Source: Lingula anatina
Lineage: Eukaryota > Brachiopoda > Lingulata > Lingulida > Lingulidae
Assembly: GCF_001039355.2 (NCBI RefSeq)
Contig: NW_019776124.1
Location: forward strand, 667,479-718,368
Direction of reading: 5' to 3'
DNA: 50,890 nucleotides
In this document: piece after piece, positions 23,607-34,384 of the stretch
Layout of the letters: each line of letters starts with the position of its first letter
Position numbering within the stretch: the first letter of the stretch is position 1
Made by a program: the position numbers and the translations under genes
The notes under the pieces: model-generated
What the model saw: the letters and a program-made list of their open reading frames with translations, nothing else
Told to the model about the DNA's origin: nothing
The model's database searches: none

Positions 23607-25300
23607 GTACAGAGGATGTTTGAGGATGTTTGAGGGGAAAAGCATGAGTGCTTAAAGGATTAAATTTATATATATTTAAGTGAGAGATGATCATCATTTA
23701 ATTTGAAACTGGGGCCACTTTAACACAGAATTTGATTCAGCTAAATTACTTACAAAAATTCAATTTCTTGCAGAAAAATAGGAAAAAGAGTTTAACCAAA
23801 AGGTTGTGTTTAAGCATTATGTTTGATAATGATTATTAATAATAATAATAATAGAATGAATAAATAACTAAATAATTTTAAAGATGTATATGAGACAAAA
23901 GATTTGGCACTTTAAATACAATTAGTATTTTTGAACTCTTAACTGTAGTATCTATCATCCTTTTTATGTACAGACACAGATGTGTCTGTACATATAGACA
24001 TCATCTGCGTCTGTCGTCGCCGTCGCCGTCGTCGCTGTCGTCGCCGTCGCCGTCGCCGTGCACTTTTACCGATAACACGATAAGTGGAAAACCATTTTGC
24101 CTTTTGATATGAAACTTGCAGAACTGATGAATATTCATAATACGCAGGTCAAGTTCGAAAATCAGCATGATCGGGTCACTCTTAGGGAATTTATGCTGTT
24201 TTTTCACTTTTTTCAACATATATGCAGCACCGATAACACGATAAGTGGAAAACCATTNTTCTTTTTTATGAGGCAATAATTGGTGGGATGTTGTATACCT
24301 ACTGATTACACAAGCCTGGCCCGATCGTATCGGTTTTCTTTCAGCTGTGCAGACCTGAGCTTTCTCCGCGTTATCAAGGAAGAACGGGATTTGAATTTAA
24401 TTCTCATTGGCCTTGGGATATATCAATAGCTGCAATAATACTGGATGAGTGAGATTGGTGCTGGACTGTCTTGATTGTCCCTTGTGGAAAATTACTAGCT
24501 GCGAAATATGGGTGATAAAATCACTTGGCTCATTAATTATTAAGTAGACATGGAACTTTATAACAGGGCTATAAATTACTTGGCCATAGCGTTTAAGTTT
24601 ACACAGGCTTTCTCACGAATCCTAAATTGCTGCATAAGGTGATATTGCATCAAAACTGACGCAACAAAAACAAAAATACCGTTTTACTTGTAAATCTCTA
24701 AATTGTAAAGGTGCTTTGCAGAACTTAAAGTCTCAGCTTAGAAAAACAGCCTGATTGAATTAATATTATTTTGAAATTTTGAAGTTTTTTTGTGCGTTTT
24801 ACATTTTGCCTTTCAGAAAAAAAAATAAAAAAATAATAAAATAAATAAATAAAATAAAACGTACTATATGTATAACTTTGAACTCTTATGGGCTTGAAGC
24901 CCATACTTACACTGAATGTGCTTGTTAACTTTGGTATAATGTGGAAGTGAGTATGTCGTTAAACATTTTTAAATTGACAAAATAACATTTTAGCGTACTA
25001 TTTTTTCCTGTTTTATGTCTGCACATTTGACAGCTTTGCTGCCTTGTTTTAATATATATTATTTGTATAGCCCAAGATCATATCTGGCTGCAGCATACGT
25101 TACTTAAACCCTCATCTGTAACACAAATTACGCCTTATCTCGAGGACACTTTCAATACTAACATGGCACATGTACAGACATGAATAAAAAAGTATTCCGA
25201 TTTCCTGATACAATCACTTTTTTCTCAAAAACCAAAATGTTGTGACAATTCACTCGTAGTCAAGACTGCCAAAGACGACCAAATCGACGAAAATAAAATC
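23607..25300. other. Stretch after the last visible RB1 exon; repeat-rich, contains an N
   Basis: No RB1 C-terminal exon is recognised here. The interval contains a GTCGCC-type trinucleotide repeat (about 24010-24057), a 28-bp direct repeat around the N at 24258 (ACGATAAGTGGAAAACCATT at about 24077 and 24238), A-rich tracts near 24820-24860, and otherwise AT-rich sequence. The C-terminal exon could have been lost at the N. Confidence 0.6.
24008..24257. repeat. Repeat unit with CGTCGC trinucleotide run and partial second copy up to the N
   Basis: A TCGTCGCCGTCGCC-type run is followed by ACCGATAACACGATAAGTGG at about 24068. The same 28-base phrase ending AAAACCATT occurs again at 24230-24257, directly before the N. 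This suggests a tandem or dispersed repeat at which the assembly broke. Confidence 0.65.
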
Positions 25301-26765
25301 CCTCTCACCCCGACCGCTTCAATTTAATCCACATAACTGTAGTGGTGCCGTTTACTATCACATGTTTGACACACTTAACATCACCGCGTCTCCAGATAAG
25401 CCGGTCAGTTGACATCCCTCGCCTACATTGAAAAGGCGTGATCTAGTTTGTCTTGTTGTATTGATTCGCTCTCACTGATTCAGCTATGGCGGGCGAACCA
25501 CGTAAGTAGAGCTTTCTCATGACAGCTTAAACAAGACCTTTGTAGCGATGGTTACGTTGCTGTTCTGCATAACCCTTCCATGCGAAGAGCAGGGAGCGTG
25601 TGTGTAGGAGAGCGGGTGGCGGCGTACGAGCCCACGCGGGTGCACGTGCTTGTGATCGTTTATGTGGTTTTGGAAAACCGATATAAAAATGCTAAATGTA
25701 CATGTAATATTCTTGGTACTTTTTATTTATTCATTTATTTTCAATTTGTTTGTGCGTATGATGCCTCTAGACTCAAATAATGAGCGGCTGCGCTGTTCTA
25801 TTCTGAGAATGGACTTTTTTGTGATGTTTCGCTTCTGGTGCTAAGTCGGGTATTTCGACTGAAGTAATTTCTCCTCTGCTTTAAACTTGCTTCTGTCTTT
25901 TAGGGTCAGTAATGAAGACTGAGGCCATGCATTCGCGTGCCGATTTTTTTGTGCTTAAGGAGGTGAAATCAGTACTAAAAGTGATAGTTAAAGATCTTGA
26001 ATCTTTTGGCAAAGTTTAAAGGCCTTGTGGATCAGAATGATAAGAAATTATGTCTGGTTTTATGTAAAGAAACTGGGAAAGAAGGCGACCCATAACGAGT
26101 GCCGTTCAAACATATTCCTATACCCTCAGTTCTAATCAGGTACAGCTCAAAGTCAGGTGGAAAGGGATTACTTCACGCCCGCTCGTCCAATATTGATATT
26201 TTGATAACTTGCCTTTCTGTGTAAACTAGAAACGCTGAATCAAGAGGTCCGGATTCATGGAGAGATTTCGACTAGGGAAGAGCATTATTACGTCACAGAG
26301 CTGCCACGCTCAGATAAGATACAAATCATCTTACGGTATACAATACACTGTTCCGTATAGGATTTGCTTCTCCTGGTTCAAGTTGTGTTTGCAAGCAGAG
26401 CAAATGACCTAGCGGTGAGATAATTTAAGAAGTTTGTCTATTTGATCAGGGTGTTTAGATATATCTTGATATGGAATATCAACGTGCAATAAAGGTAGGT
26501 TGCGCGTTAATATATTATGATAGGAGAGCGGGGAGTGGGTGGTAATGATACTTGAAAAACGACAAATCAAGTTTTCGGATCCCCCTTTTTTGTTTACAAG
26601 TGTAGAGATCGTCTTCAAGATCAAATTTAAGATGCATCAAATATAACCTGGCAACTCAAATAACACGATAAAGAAATATCATTCCGTGTAGTTCACAAAG
26701 AAAGGATAAAGATATCACTGAAAACAATCACTCAACCTATCTTTATATATAGAGAGAATCGTGCC

Positions 26766-26822
26766 AGAGATATACCTGTGAATATCTAGTGAAAAATCCA
26801 TCTATGGCCCTGGTAGAGGGTA
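26766..26822 (+). mobile_element. Transposable-element-derived sequence overlapping a candidate start exon (copy 1; copy 2 at about 28838-28900)
   Basis: The region ending CCCTGGTAGAGGGTACA, including GTGAAAAATCCATCTATGGC, is very similar to the right half-end of the inverted-repeat element at 48007-48146. In this gene the similarity covers the ATG of MALVEG, so part of exon 2 appears to come from an element end. No left terminal repeat was seen nearby. Confidence 0.6.
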
Positions 26823-27276
26823 CAGTAGAGTGGGTCGAGCGAGTGCAGTGTGGAAACGATAAAAAGCCAATAGAAATGAATGATAACAAAATGTGGGAAA
26901 GACATCTTAAACCAACGGTTGGTAAAGTGATTAACAACTATTGGTAAGTTTAAGGTCACTAACGCATTTTAATGTAAAATTTAAAATATATTCAATTTAA
27001 AATATTAAAGAAAATGTGTTTTTATGGTGTGTGGGATGTCAATTCGGTCACCATTTATTTGTGTATGATCAGTTTTTTCATATCTATTTCTACGCTACAT
27101 TTGAAGACGTCATAGCACTATCATTTAGTGAAAGCAAGTCGATAGATGGCGACACAGGATTCCGACTGGAAAGGGTGCACCTTGCAGATGTGGACAGGCG
27201 TAGGGCAGTGTATCGTGATGAGGGCAACCGGGTAGTCGTATACAGTGATCAACTCGTTGCTCTGGGTATGGGCTTT

Positions 27277-27332
27277 TTTTTCTTCTATTTCTTCTTCTTC
27301 TTCTTCTTCTTCTTCTTCTTCTTCTTCTCTCT
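27277..27332. repeat. (CTT)n microsatellite ending at the N
   Basis: About 14 CTT units run into CTCTCT and the N at 27333. The counterpart in copy 2 is 29350-29401, where CTT passes into (TC)n. Poly-Ser, poly-Arg and poly-Phe frames across it are artefacts. Confidence 0.95.
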
Positions 27333-27333
27333 N

Positions 27334-29395
27334 ACCCCGACCGCTTCCATTTAATCCACATAACTGTAGTGGTGCCGTTTGCTATCACATGTTTGACACA
27401 CTTAACATCACCGCGTCTCCAGATAAGCCGGTCAGTTGACATCCCTCGCCTACATTGAAAAGGCGTGATCTAGTTTGTCTTGTTGTATTGATTCGCTCTC
27501 ACTGATTCAGCTATGGCGGGCGAACCACGTAAGTAGACCTTTCTCAGGACATAGCGGAAACAAAACCTTTGTAGCGATGGTTACGTTGCTGTTCTGCATC
27601 CATTTCGCTCTTAAAGCCATCTCGATGAATTGCGGTAACCCTTCCATGCGAAGAGCAGGGAGCGTGTGTGTAGGAGAGCGGGTGGCGGCGTACGAGCCCA
27701 CGCGGGTGCACGTGCTTGTGATCGTTTATGTGGTTTTGGAAAACCGATATAAAAAGGCTAAATTTACATGTAATATTCTTGGTACTTTTTATTTATTCAT
27801 TTATTTTCAATTTGTTTGTGCGTATGATGCCTCTAGACTGAAATAATGAGCGGCTGCGCTGTTCTATTCTGAGAATGGACTTTTTTTGTGATGTTTGGCT
27901 TCTGGTGCGAAGTCGGGTATTTCGACTGAAGTAATTTCTCCTCTGCTTTAAACTTGCTTCTGTCTTTTAGGGTCAGTAATGGAGACTGAGGCCATGCATT
28001 CGCGTGCCGATTTTTTGTGCTTAAGGAGGTGAAATCAGTACTAAAAGTGATAGTTAAAGATCTTGAATCTTTTGGCAAAGTTTAAAGACCTTGTGGATCA
28101 GAATGATAAGAAATTATGTCTGGTTTTATGTAAAGAAACTGGGAAAGAAGGCGACCCATAACGAGTGCCGTTCAAACATATTCCTATACCCTCAGTTCTA
28201 ATCAGGTACAGCTCAAAGTCAGGTGGAAAGGGATTACTTCACGCCCGCTCGTCCAATATTGATATTTTGATAACTTGCCTTTCTGTGTAAACTAGAAACG
28301 CTGAATCAAGAGGTCCGGATTCATGGAGAGATTTCGACTAGGGAAGAGCATTATTACGTCACAGAGCTGCCACGCTCAGATAAGATACAAATCATCTTAC
28401 GGTATGCAATACACTGTTCCGTATAGGATTTGCTTCTCCTGGTTCAAGTTGTGTTTGCAAGCAGAGCAAATGACCTAGCGGTGAGATAATTTAAGAAGTT
28501 TGTCTATTTGATCAGGGTGTTTAGATATATCTTGATATGGAATATCAACGTGCAATAAAGGTAGGTTGCGCGTTAATATATTATGATAGGAGAGCGGGGA
28601 GTGGGTGGTAATGATACTTGAAAAGCGACAAATCAAGTTTTCGGATCCCCCTTTTTTGTTTACAAGTGTAGAGATCGTCTTCAAGATCAAATTTAAGATG
28701 CATCAAATATAACCTGGCAACTCAAATAACACGATAAAGAAATATCATTCCGTGTAGCTCACAAAGAAAGGATTAAGATATCACTGAAAACAATCACTCA
28801 ACCTATCTTTATATATAGGCCTAGAGAGAATCGTGCCAGAGATATACCTGTACCTGTGAATATCTAGTGAAAAATCCATCTATGGCCCTGGTAGAGGGTA
28901 CAGTAGAGTGGGTCGAACGAATGCAGTGCGGAAACGATAAAAAGCCAATAGAAATGAATGATAACAAAATGTGGGAAAGACATCTTAAACCAACGGTTGG
29001 TAAAGTGATTAACAACTATTGGTAAGTTTAAGGTCACTAACGCATTTTAATGTAAAATTTAAAATATAATTTAAAATATTAAAGAAAATGTGTTTTTATG
29101 ATGTGTGGGATGTCAATTCGGTCACCATTTATTTGTGTATGATCAGTTTTTTCATATCTATTTCTACGCTACATTTGAAGACGTCATGGCACTATCATTT
29201 AGTGAAAGCAAGTCGATAGATGGCGACACAGGATTCCGACTGGAAAGGGTGCACCTTGCAGATGTGGACAGGCGTAGGGCAGTGTATCGTGATGAGGGCA
29301 ACCGGGTAGTCGTATACAGTGATCAACTCGTTGCTCTGGGTATGGGCTTTTTTTTCTTCTATTTCTTCTTCATCTTCTTCTTCTTCTCTCTCTCT
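27334..29395 (+). repeat. Direct duplication, copy 2, of the 5' end of the winged-helix/PNP gene
   Basis: It begins directly after the N with ACCCCGACCGCTTCC, matching about 25316. It ends in the CTT/CT microsatellite at 29350-29401, where copy 1 meets the N. Exons 1-3 here are 27513-27528, 28829-29021 and 29203-29339, and they join in phase to the single-copy exons downstream. Confidence 0.95.
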
Positions 29396-32300
29396 CTCTC
29401 TCATTATTTGATAGATAAATTAAAAAGATGGATTTGATGATGATAACGACAAGAGTTGAGATTGACTTAAACTTGTTTGATTCTTTTTTAAACATGCTCT
29501 ACTTTAAGATAATTATATTAAACATGATTGCGGCAGAAGATCGGATTTACTGTACGGCTGATTGAGGTTAAAGTGTCGGTTATGGTGTTTTAGATAATGA
29601 TGTTCTGTCCGAGGCTGAGGTGGCGATGAAATTTTCATTCCTTGTGGCTAATCGACAACAAAGCAAGAGATGGCAGGTAATCTGAAATGTTCTTATATGC
29701 AGTGATTTATTTAAAAAATGTCAACCTTGATAACTTTGACGCGCACGTCCACAAACGGTGACAAATTGCGTTAGTTGTTCCCGATTGAGGAGAGCTAAAA
29801 AGCACTGGAAGGTTCATACTGAGCGGCAAGTGGAAAGGGATTTAACACATATAACATGGAAGAATTAAAACGCACTCTTAATAACATCATTGTTATCTCA
29901 GTAATGCATGTTGAATTTTTAAATCTGTTATACTTTTGTCATTTTGTAATCAAAGAGATAAATGATGGTAATATGAAAAAGAATGCTTATAGAAGACTAA
30001 TCTGACTATTGCAAATTGGGCATTTTGCTGACTTCTTTTACTGTTTTTATATTCTATGATTAAATTTATATTATTTTCTCACATTCTAGTGCATACGGCG
30101 CATTTATGTATGGTACTCTGATAGTGCGGACTACGACACGTATAAAAAGAGGGCCGTGGAGATGTTTAATAATATTTTTGACACCATGCCAGCAGGTGAT
30201 ATAAATAAACGTGTCGTTTAAACCCATCGCTCTAAATCAAAATTGAGGACTATTGCTCTTTTGGGCCGCGGTATTTTATACACATTTATATATAACTAGC
30301 AGGTTACAAGACCAAAATGCAGACCGCTCTTAGAATGACAGTGATTAAAACATACATTCGGAATAATTTTAAAGATAGATGCTAAAAAAGTAAGGTCTGA
30401 TTTAAGTTCATGAAAATTAAATTCTAACCACAATATGCCGATATATATTATTTAGCCTTCATTCTTCATCTGGTTTTTACCATTGAGATTATGGTCTATT
30501 TTATTCAAGTATAATAATGCAGCGTCCCGTTTACCCTCAGATTCAACAAACTACGTCATGAAGGTGCTTGGTCACGTGGAAAGAAACGTCATAATCCGAA
30601 AACTTGTCAGCATAGGTCACCTGACCCATTGCACTGATGACGTGGATTCCACTGTCTCAAGTCAGAAAACCTCGGAGATAAAACGGTCGAAAGTCTCAGT
30701 GAAAATCTCACAAGAAAAAGCTTCTCTTTATGAAAGCATCATTCCCGATTCGATTAAAAAAATCGCGGATCCAAAGAAGACAAACAACAGTCAAGGTGAA
30801 ATTTTTTAACAAATTCTTTTCTATTTAAATAAGTCCAACTTATGGCGTTTTCATTCAAACTGCTGACTATAATATGGAATATTTTGTGACGCGTTAAAAA
30901 TCAGATATTGTTTTTTTTTTCCTTTGAACGCACTTTGAGGTCCAATCTCACCATTTTTCAGAAATCCGCCAGCGATTCCGATCGACGATCATCTGGGTAG
31001 CTAAGAAGCAGTGCATACTTGAGGTACTGGAGCAAGCTTTCCCCAATGCACTGAATATGGACCAACTACTTAGGTATGAGATATTGCTCAAACTGTGTGT
31101 GTGTGGGGGGGGGGGGTCTCAGTTTATTTTGAAATGGTGTCAGATGCTTAATTTATTCATCGACACGTTGCAATCTAATGAGAGAACGTCACAAGTGCCA
31201 CATAAAAAAAAAAAAAAAAACTTAATGGAAAGGCTTTTGTAAAATTAAAAAAAATTAAATCATTCCAAGTACTAGTACTTCTAGTTCTCTCGATTATAAA
31301 TGTTAAATCCTGAGGTAAATTCAATGCTACCTCCACTCTGCTATCGTATTATCTGTCTCCAGACGCTGTAACTCCATAGAGAAAGATAAGTTCGTTGTTG
31401 TGATAATTCTGAAGGAACTAGAAAACAAAGGCCTTATCAAAACTGTCGCGGGAAAGTACATGCGTGTGCCAAAGGGCAAAGGTCATGGTGAGTTGGTTAT
31501 ACATATATATGTATAATGAGATTTTTTTATCATTGATTGTGTACATTATTAAGGCTGGTTATAATTCTTAAATAGAAAAAAAGGGCAAATCCTGGGAACC
31601 ACACCTTCAGTGATATTTAAATCCGAACCCAGTTCAATATCTGTTTAATTTAAAGAACATGCACTGAAAATAGGTTTAGGGAAAAACAGTGCTCAATATG
31701 TACTTCGACTTTTTCTTATTCCATTCCTATTTCGACAGTCGTCAAATTTGTAAAGCAGTTTCCAACACTGCCAAAAGAGGAGCAACCTACCATCGGCGTC
31801 GTAACTGCGCTCTATTGTGAAAAGTTGGCCGTGGACGCCATGTTGGGACAGAAGATTTCTTACGTCAAATACAAGGGAGAAGGAAACGAGGGTACATATT
31901 TAGTCAAATAGTCTTAGACTCCAACTGTTACAGTAATGCCAACTGGAATTCATTGAATACCGTTTTGATCTTGGTAGATAGAATGGTAAAAATAACAATA
32001 TGGTAATGTCTCCATGAAGCTAGGAATAAGGTCTTATTGGTATTGTCTTCGTGTAGGTGACAACCACGTCTACACCCTGGGGACCATAGGGCAGCACAAG
32101 GTGGTGGTGACTAAACTGGCACAAATAGGAACTGAGGGAGGAGCCGCCACCTCGGCAGAGAATACCATTACAAGGCTGCTTGGTAAGTAGTTCCCCCCTC
32201 CCTCTTCTGCACCTCTCCTTCTCTGTCTCTCCTTCTATCTCTCTCTTTCCCTCCCTTCCCTCTCTCTCTCTCTCTGTCTCTCTCATTCAGATCTAGACAG

Positions 32301-33145
32301 ATGATATCCCCAGTTCAAACAATACAGGGTATATATACAATGCGATTGAGAAAGCTTATCATATAATAAGGAGGCCCTTAGAAAATCTTTGAAAAGTGAC
32401 GTGGCAAAACCAACTATTGCATCAAGAGGGACGGATGGGGGAGGGGGGATAACTTAAACAGGTGAGAGAAACAAATCACTTGGGTATTTTCTTTTCCTGT
32501 TAAGGTACTTTCAGCTTGCTGAAACACGTATTCATTGTCGGAGTTTGTGGTGCCGTGCCAGGAACGACAACCGTGAGACTGGGTGACGTCATAGTGTCCA
32601 CTTCCGGTGAAGCCTACGTTTCGTGCGATCGCGCCGACAAGGACGAGACTACAGGGAAATACGTTCCTAGTACGAGGGTTTGGTCTCCAAAGGATAGCAC
32701 TCTCTCAAAACTCGCGCTTTCACTCAAAAAGGCCAAAGAGGAAGGAAACAAAAGCAAAAAATGGAGACGTAATCTTGAACAAGGTCAGAAGGCTGTGTCA
32801 CAAGGAGAAGTCAACTTCCTCAATTTTGGCAAACCTGGCACCGGCGACAAAAAGCCAAAGGTCCATTTTGGTGCGTTCGGAAGCGGGAAAGCGGTAATGG
32901 CAGACGACAACTTGCGTGTGGAACTCGCAAAATCCCGCAACATAGTAGGCTTCGATCATCATTTCAGCGCCGTATTTTCGTCCATGGAAGGCAGCCGACA
33001 TGATAGTTGGCTCATCATCCGGGGCGTTGCAGACAACGTTGACGGGTGGCAGCAATGTAGATGGCACTTCGGCGCAAAATGGCAGCCTTTTGCCTCACTG
33101 ACTGCGGCCGCGTACCTCAAAGGATTAATCATGGCTCTGAAGTAG
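27513..33145 (+). CDS. Winged-helix and PNP/UDP-phosphorylase-like (nucleosidase-fold) domain protein
   Basis: Eleven exons can be joined in phase to about 654 residues: 27513-27528, 28829-29021, 29203-29339, 29594-29676, 30090-30195, 30523-30795, 30962-31073, 31363-31487, 31739-31891, 32057-32182 and 32505-33145 (TAG). Exons 1-3 also exist upstream in the duplicate (25486-27265). The first ~300 residues were not recognised. Exons 7-8 form a winged helix (ILEVLEQAFPNALNMDQLLR, then VVVIILKELENKGLIKTVAG). Exons 9-11 form a PNP_UDP_1/MTAN-like domain: PTIGVVTALYCEKLAVDAML, VYTLGTIGQHKVVVTKLAQI, HVFIVGVCGAVPGTTTVRLG DVIVS, and LIIRGVADNVDG near the end. A Lys-rich stretch lies within the last exon. 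Family knowledge: the fold handles purine or methylthio-nucleosides, and in animal multidomain proteins it can be a sensor or effector. The start is uncertain: ATG at 27513 or the ATG at 28882. The function is not known. Confidence 0.8.
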
Positions 33146-33585
33146 CAAACAAGGCAAAGTCCCGTGTTTACAGGATTGTACTGCCAGCCCCAAGATAACA
33201 ATGCTTTGTAGGATTATGTAATTATTAACGAAATTTAGCAAGGCTTTAACTAAACAGAAGACAAATCAGAGGATTGGCCAAATGTCAGTCTAGGACCTAT
33301 TAAAAAGAACTGCTGAACTGTCTGGACAAGGATTCGCTCGGCAAATACGATTCAATGGACGAGAAGAGCTTTACTATAATATGTGGGGCATAGTAATGGA
33401 ACATGGCTTGGTCATGTCAAGTTAAGCCTTTATTACGGGGGGGGGGGGGGGTATGGGAAGGGTGTGTCTTAAAAGCTTTGGGAGAGATGGAAGTGGCCAC
33501 TTTGATCTCCTCTAGATCCGTCATTGTATTCGCCAGTGTCTGCTTATACATGTACTCGAACACCATAGAGCTGAGAGATTTAATA

Positions 33586-33591
33586 GTTTAA
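33586..33591 (+). terminator. Possible polyadenylation signal of the winged-helix/PNP gene
   Basis: An AATAAA-type hexamer (TTTAATAAATG) lies about 440 bases after the stop codon on the same strand. Nothing else downstream before the convergent gene is better placed. Confidence 0.35.
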
Positions 33592-34268
33592 TAAATGAAT
33601 TCTTTTTTAATTAAAAATGTCACAATGTGTTTTAGCTACTTTTAGTGTAATACGCAACTTCTAGTTGCAAGAATAAATATTATCATTATACCACCTCAGA
33701 ATATCACACACTAAAAGGTTGCTGCCTGCAGTTGTCCTGTGTGAACACAGAAAGCGTGCTCTTATAAGCGTCTCTTGCCAAGCGTGAACAAGTTAAATAA
33801 ATACTTGCCAAGGCTTGCTTGCTGCAAAATGACAAAAAGGAGGAAAGTAGCAAAATGAATCTAGAACCTGTTTCGGTAAGCGAAAGACCTAAAGCAGAGT
33901 CAATAACTGCACAGCTAAAAAAACAATTACCTCTAGCATAGAAATTACTCTGGAATTATATTGTTTCGATAATCTTACTCAATGATCTTTGATGGTATCA
34001 CAAAGAATGGACATACCTCTCAGGCGATTAAAATCAAACCATTAGCAGCTAATGGTCTTATATATAATGGTCTTGGATATATATTGAAAATTATTAATAG
34101 TAGAATTATCCCGGCTAATGTTTGCTGCGCCATAATATTTTGCTTATGCGCAAGTCTAAAATGTGAAAAGTTGACAAATATTTTCCATTGTCCTTGCGAA
34201 GATGCTCCCCGTTTTTTAATCCAACGCGTTATTTTAAAACACCATTGGTAGAGTACTGTACTTGTAGA

Positions 34269-34351
34269 TATTAATCTAGGACGGCGTATACAAACTGTTC
34301 TACGTGTGTGAGAACCATCCGGAAACGTGGTATTAATCTAGGACGGCGTAT
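34269..34351. repeat. 21-bp direct repeats flanking a 41-bp copy of a sushi-exon fragment
   Basis: The 21-base phrase that starts TATTAATCTAGGACGG occurs at 34269-34289 and at 34331-34351. Between them 34289-34329 repeats, without mismatch, the 41 bases at 34834-34874 inside the sushi exon 34792-34977 (both read CAAACTGTTCTACGTGTGTG early on). The copy is in the same orientation as the exon and lies just 3' of the gene's stop codon. Confidence 0.95.
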
Positions 34352-34384
34352 GCGAAGGAAGTGTGAGGTGAATCACGAATAATG

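Larger units (their letters stand above)
25309..27332 (+). repeat. Direct duplication, copy 1, of the 5' end of the winged-helix/PNP gene
   Basis: This segment is nearly identical to 27334 to about 29395. It includes the equivalents of exons 1-3: ATG at 25486 with donor about 25501, exon 2 ending at 26943, exon 3 at 27129-27265. It ends in a CTT microsatellite at the N at 27333. Copy 1 lacks about 37 bases present in copy 2 near 27600 and has a different microsatellite length. Confidence 0.95.
33146..34384. other. Convergent intergenic region
   Basis: It lies between the winged-helix/PNP stop and the last exon of the lectin/sushi gene. It contains a 12-base poly-G near 33438, the possible poly(A) signal near 33586, and the 21-bp direct repeats with a copied exon fragment at 34269-34351. 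No gene is seen. Confidence 0.6.

Noticed and set aside
24306-24429. Possible acceptor and exon (TTTCTTTCAG at about 24350) as the missing RB1 C-terminal exon
   Set aside because: The phase could fit, but the translated stretch (CADLSFLRVIKEERDL) does not resemble the RB C-terminal core and soon meets a stop.
25580-25844. Short overlapping frames in the first intron of the winged-helix/PNP gene, duplicated at about 27640-27846
   Set aside because: They fall within an intron between a start exon and exon 2, carry no motif, and the two allelic copies differ by an indel that shifts context.
27125-27442. Arg-rich frame across the N at 27333
   Set aside because: The Arg run is the translated CTT microsatellite and the frame crosses an assembly join.
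31057-31242. 61-codon frame after the winged-helix exon
   Set aside because: It is the readthrough of an exon across its donor site into a poly-G and poly-A intron.
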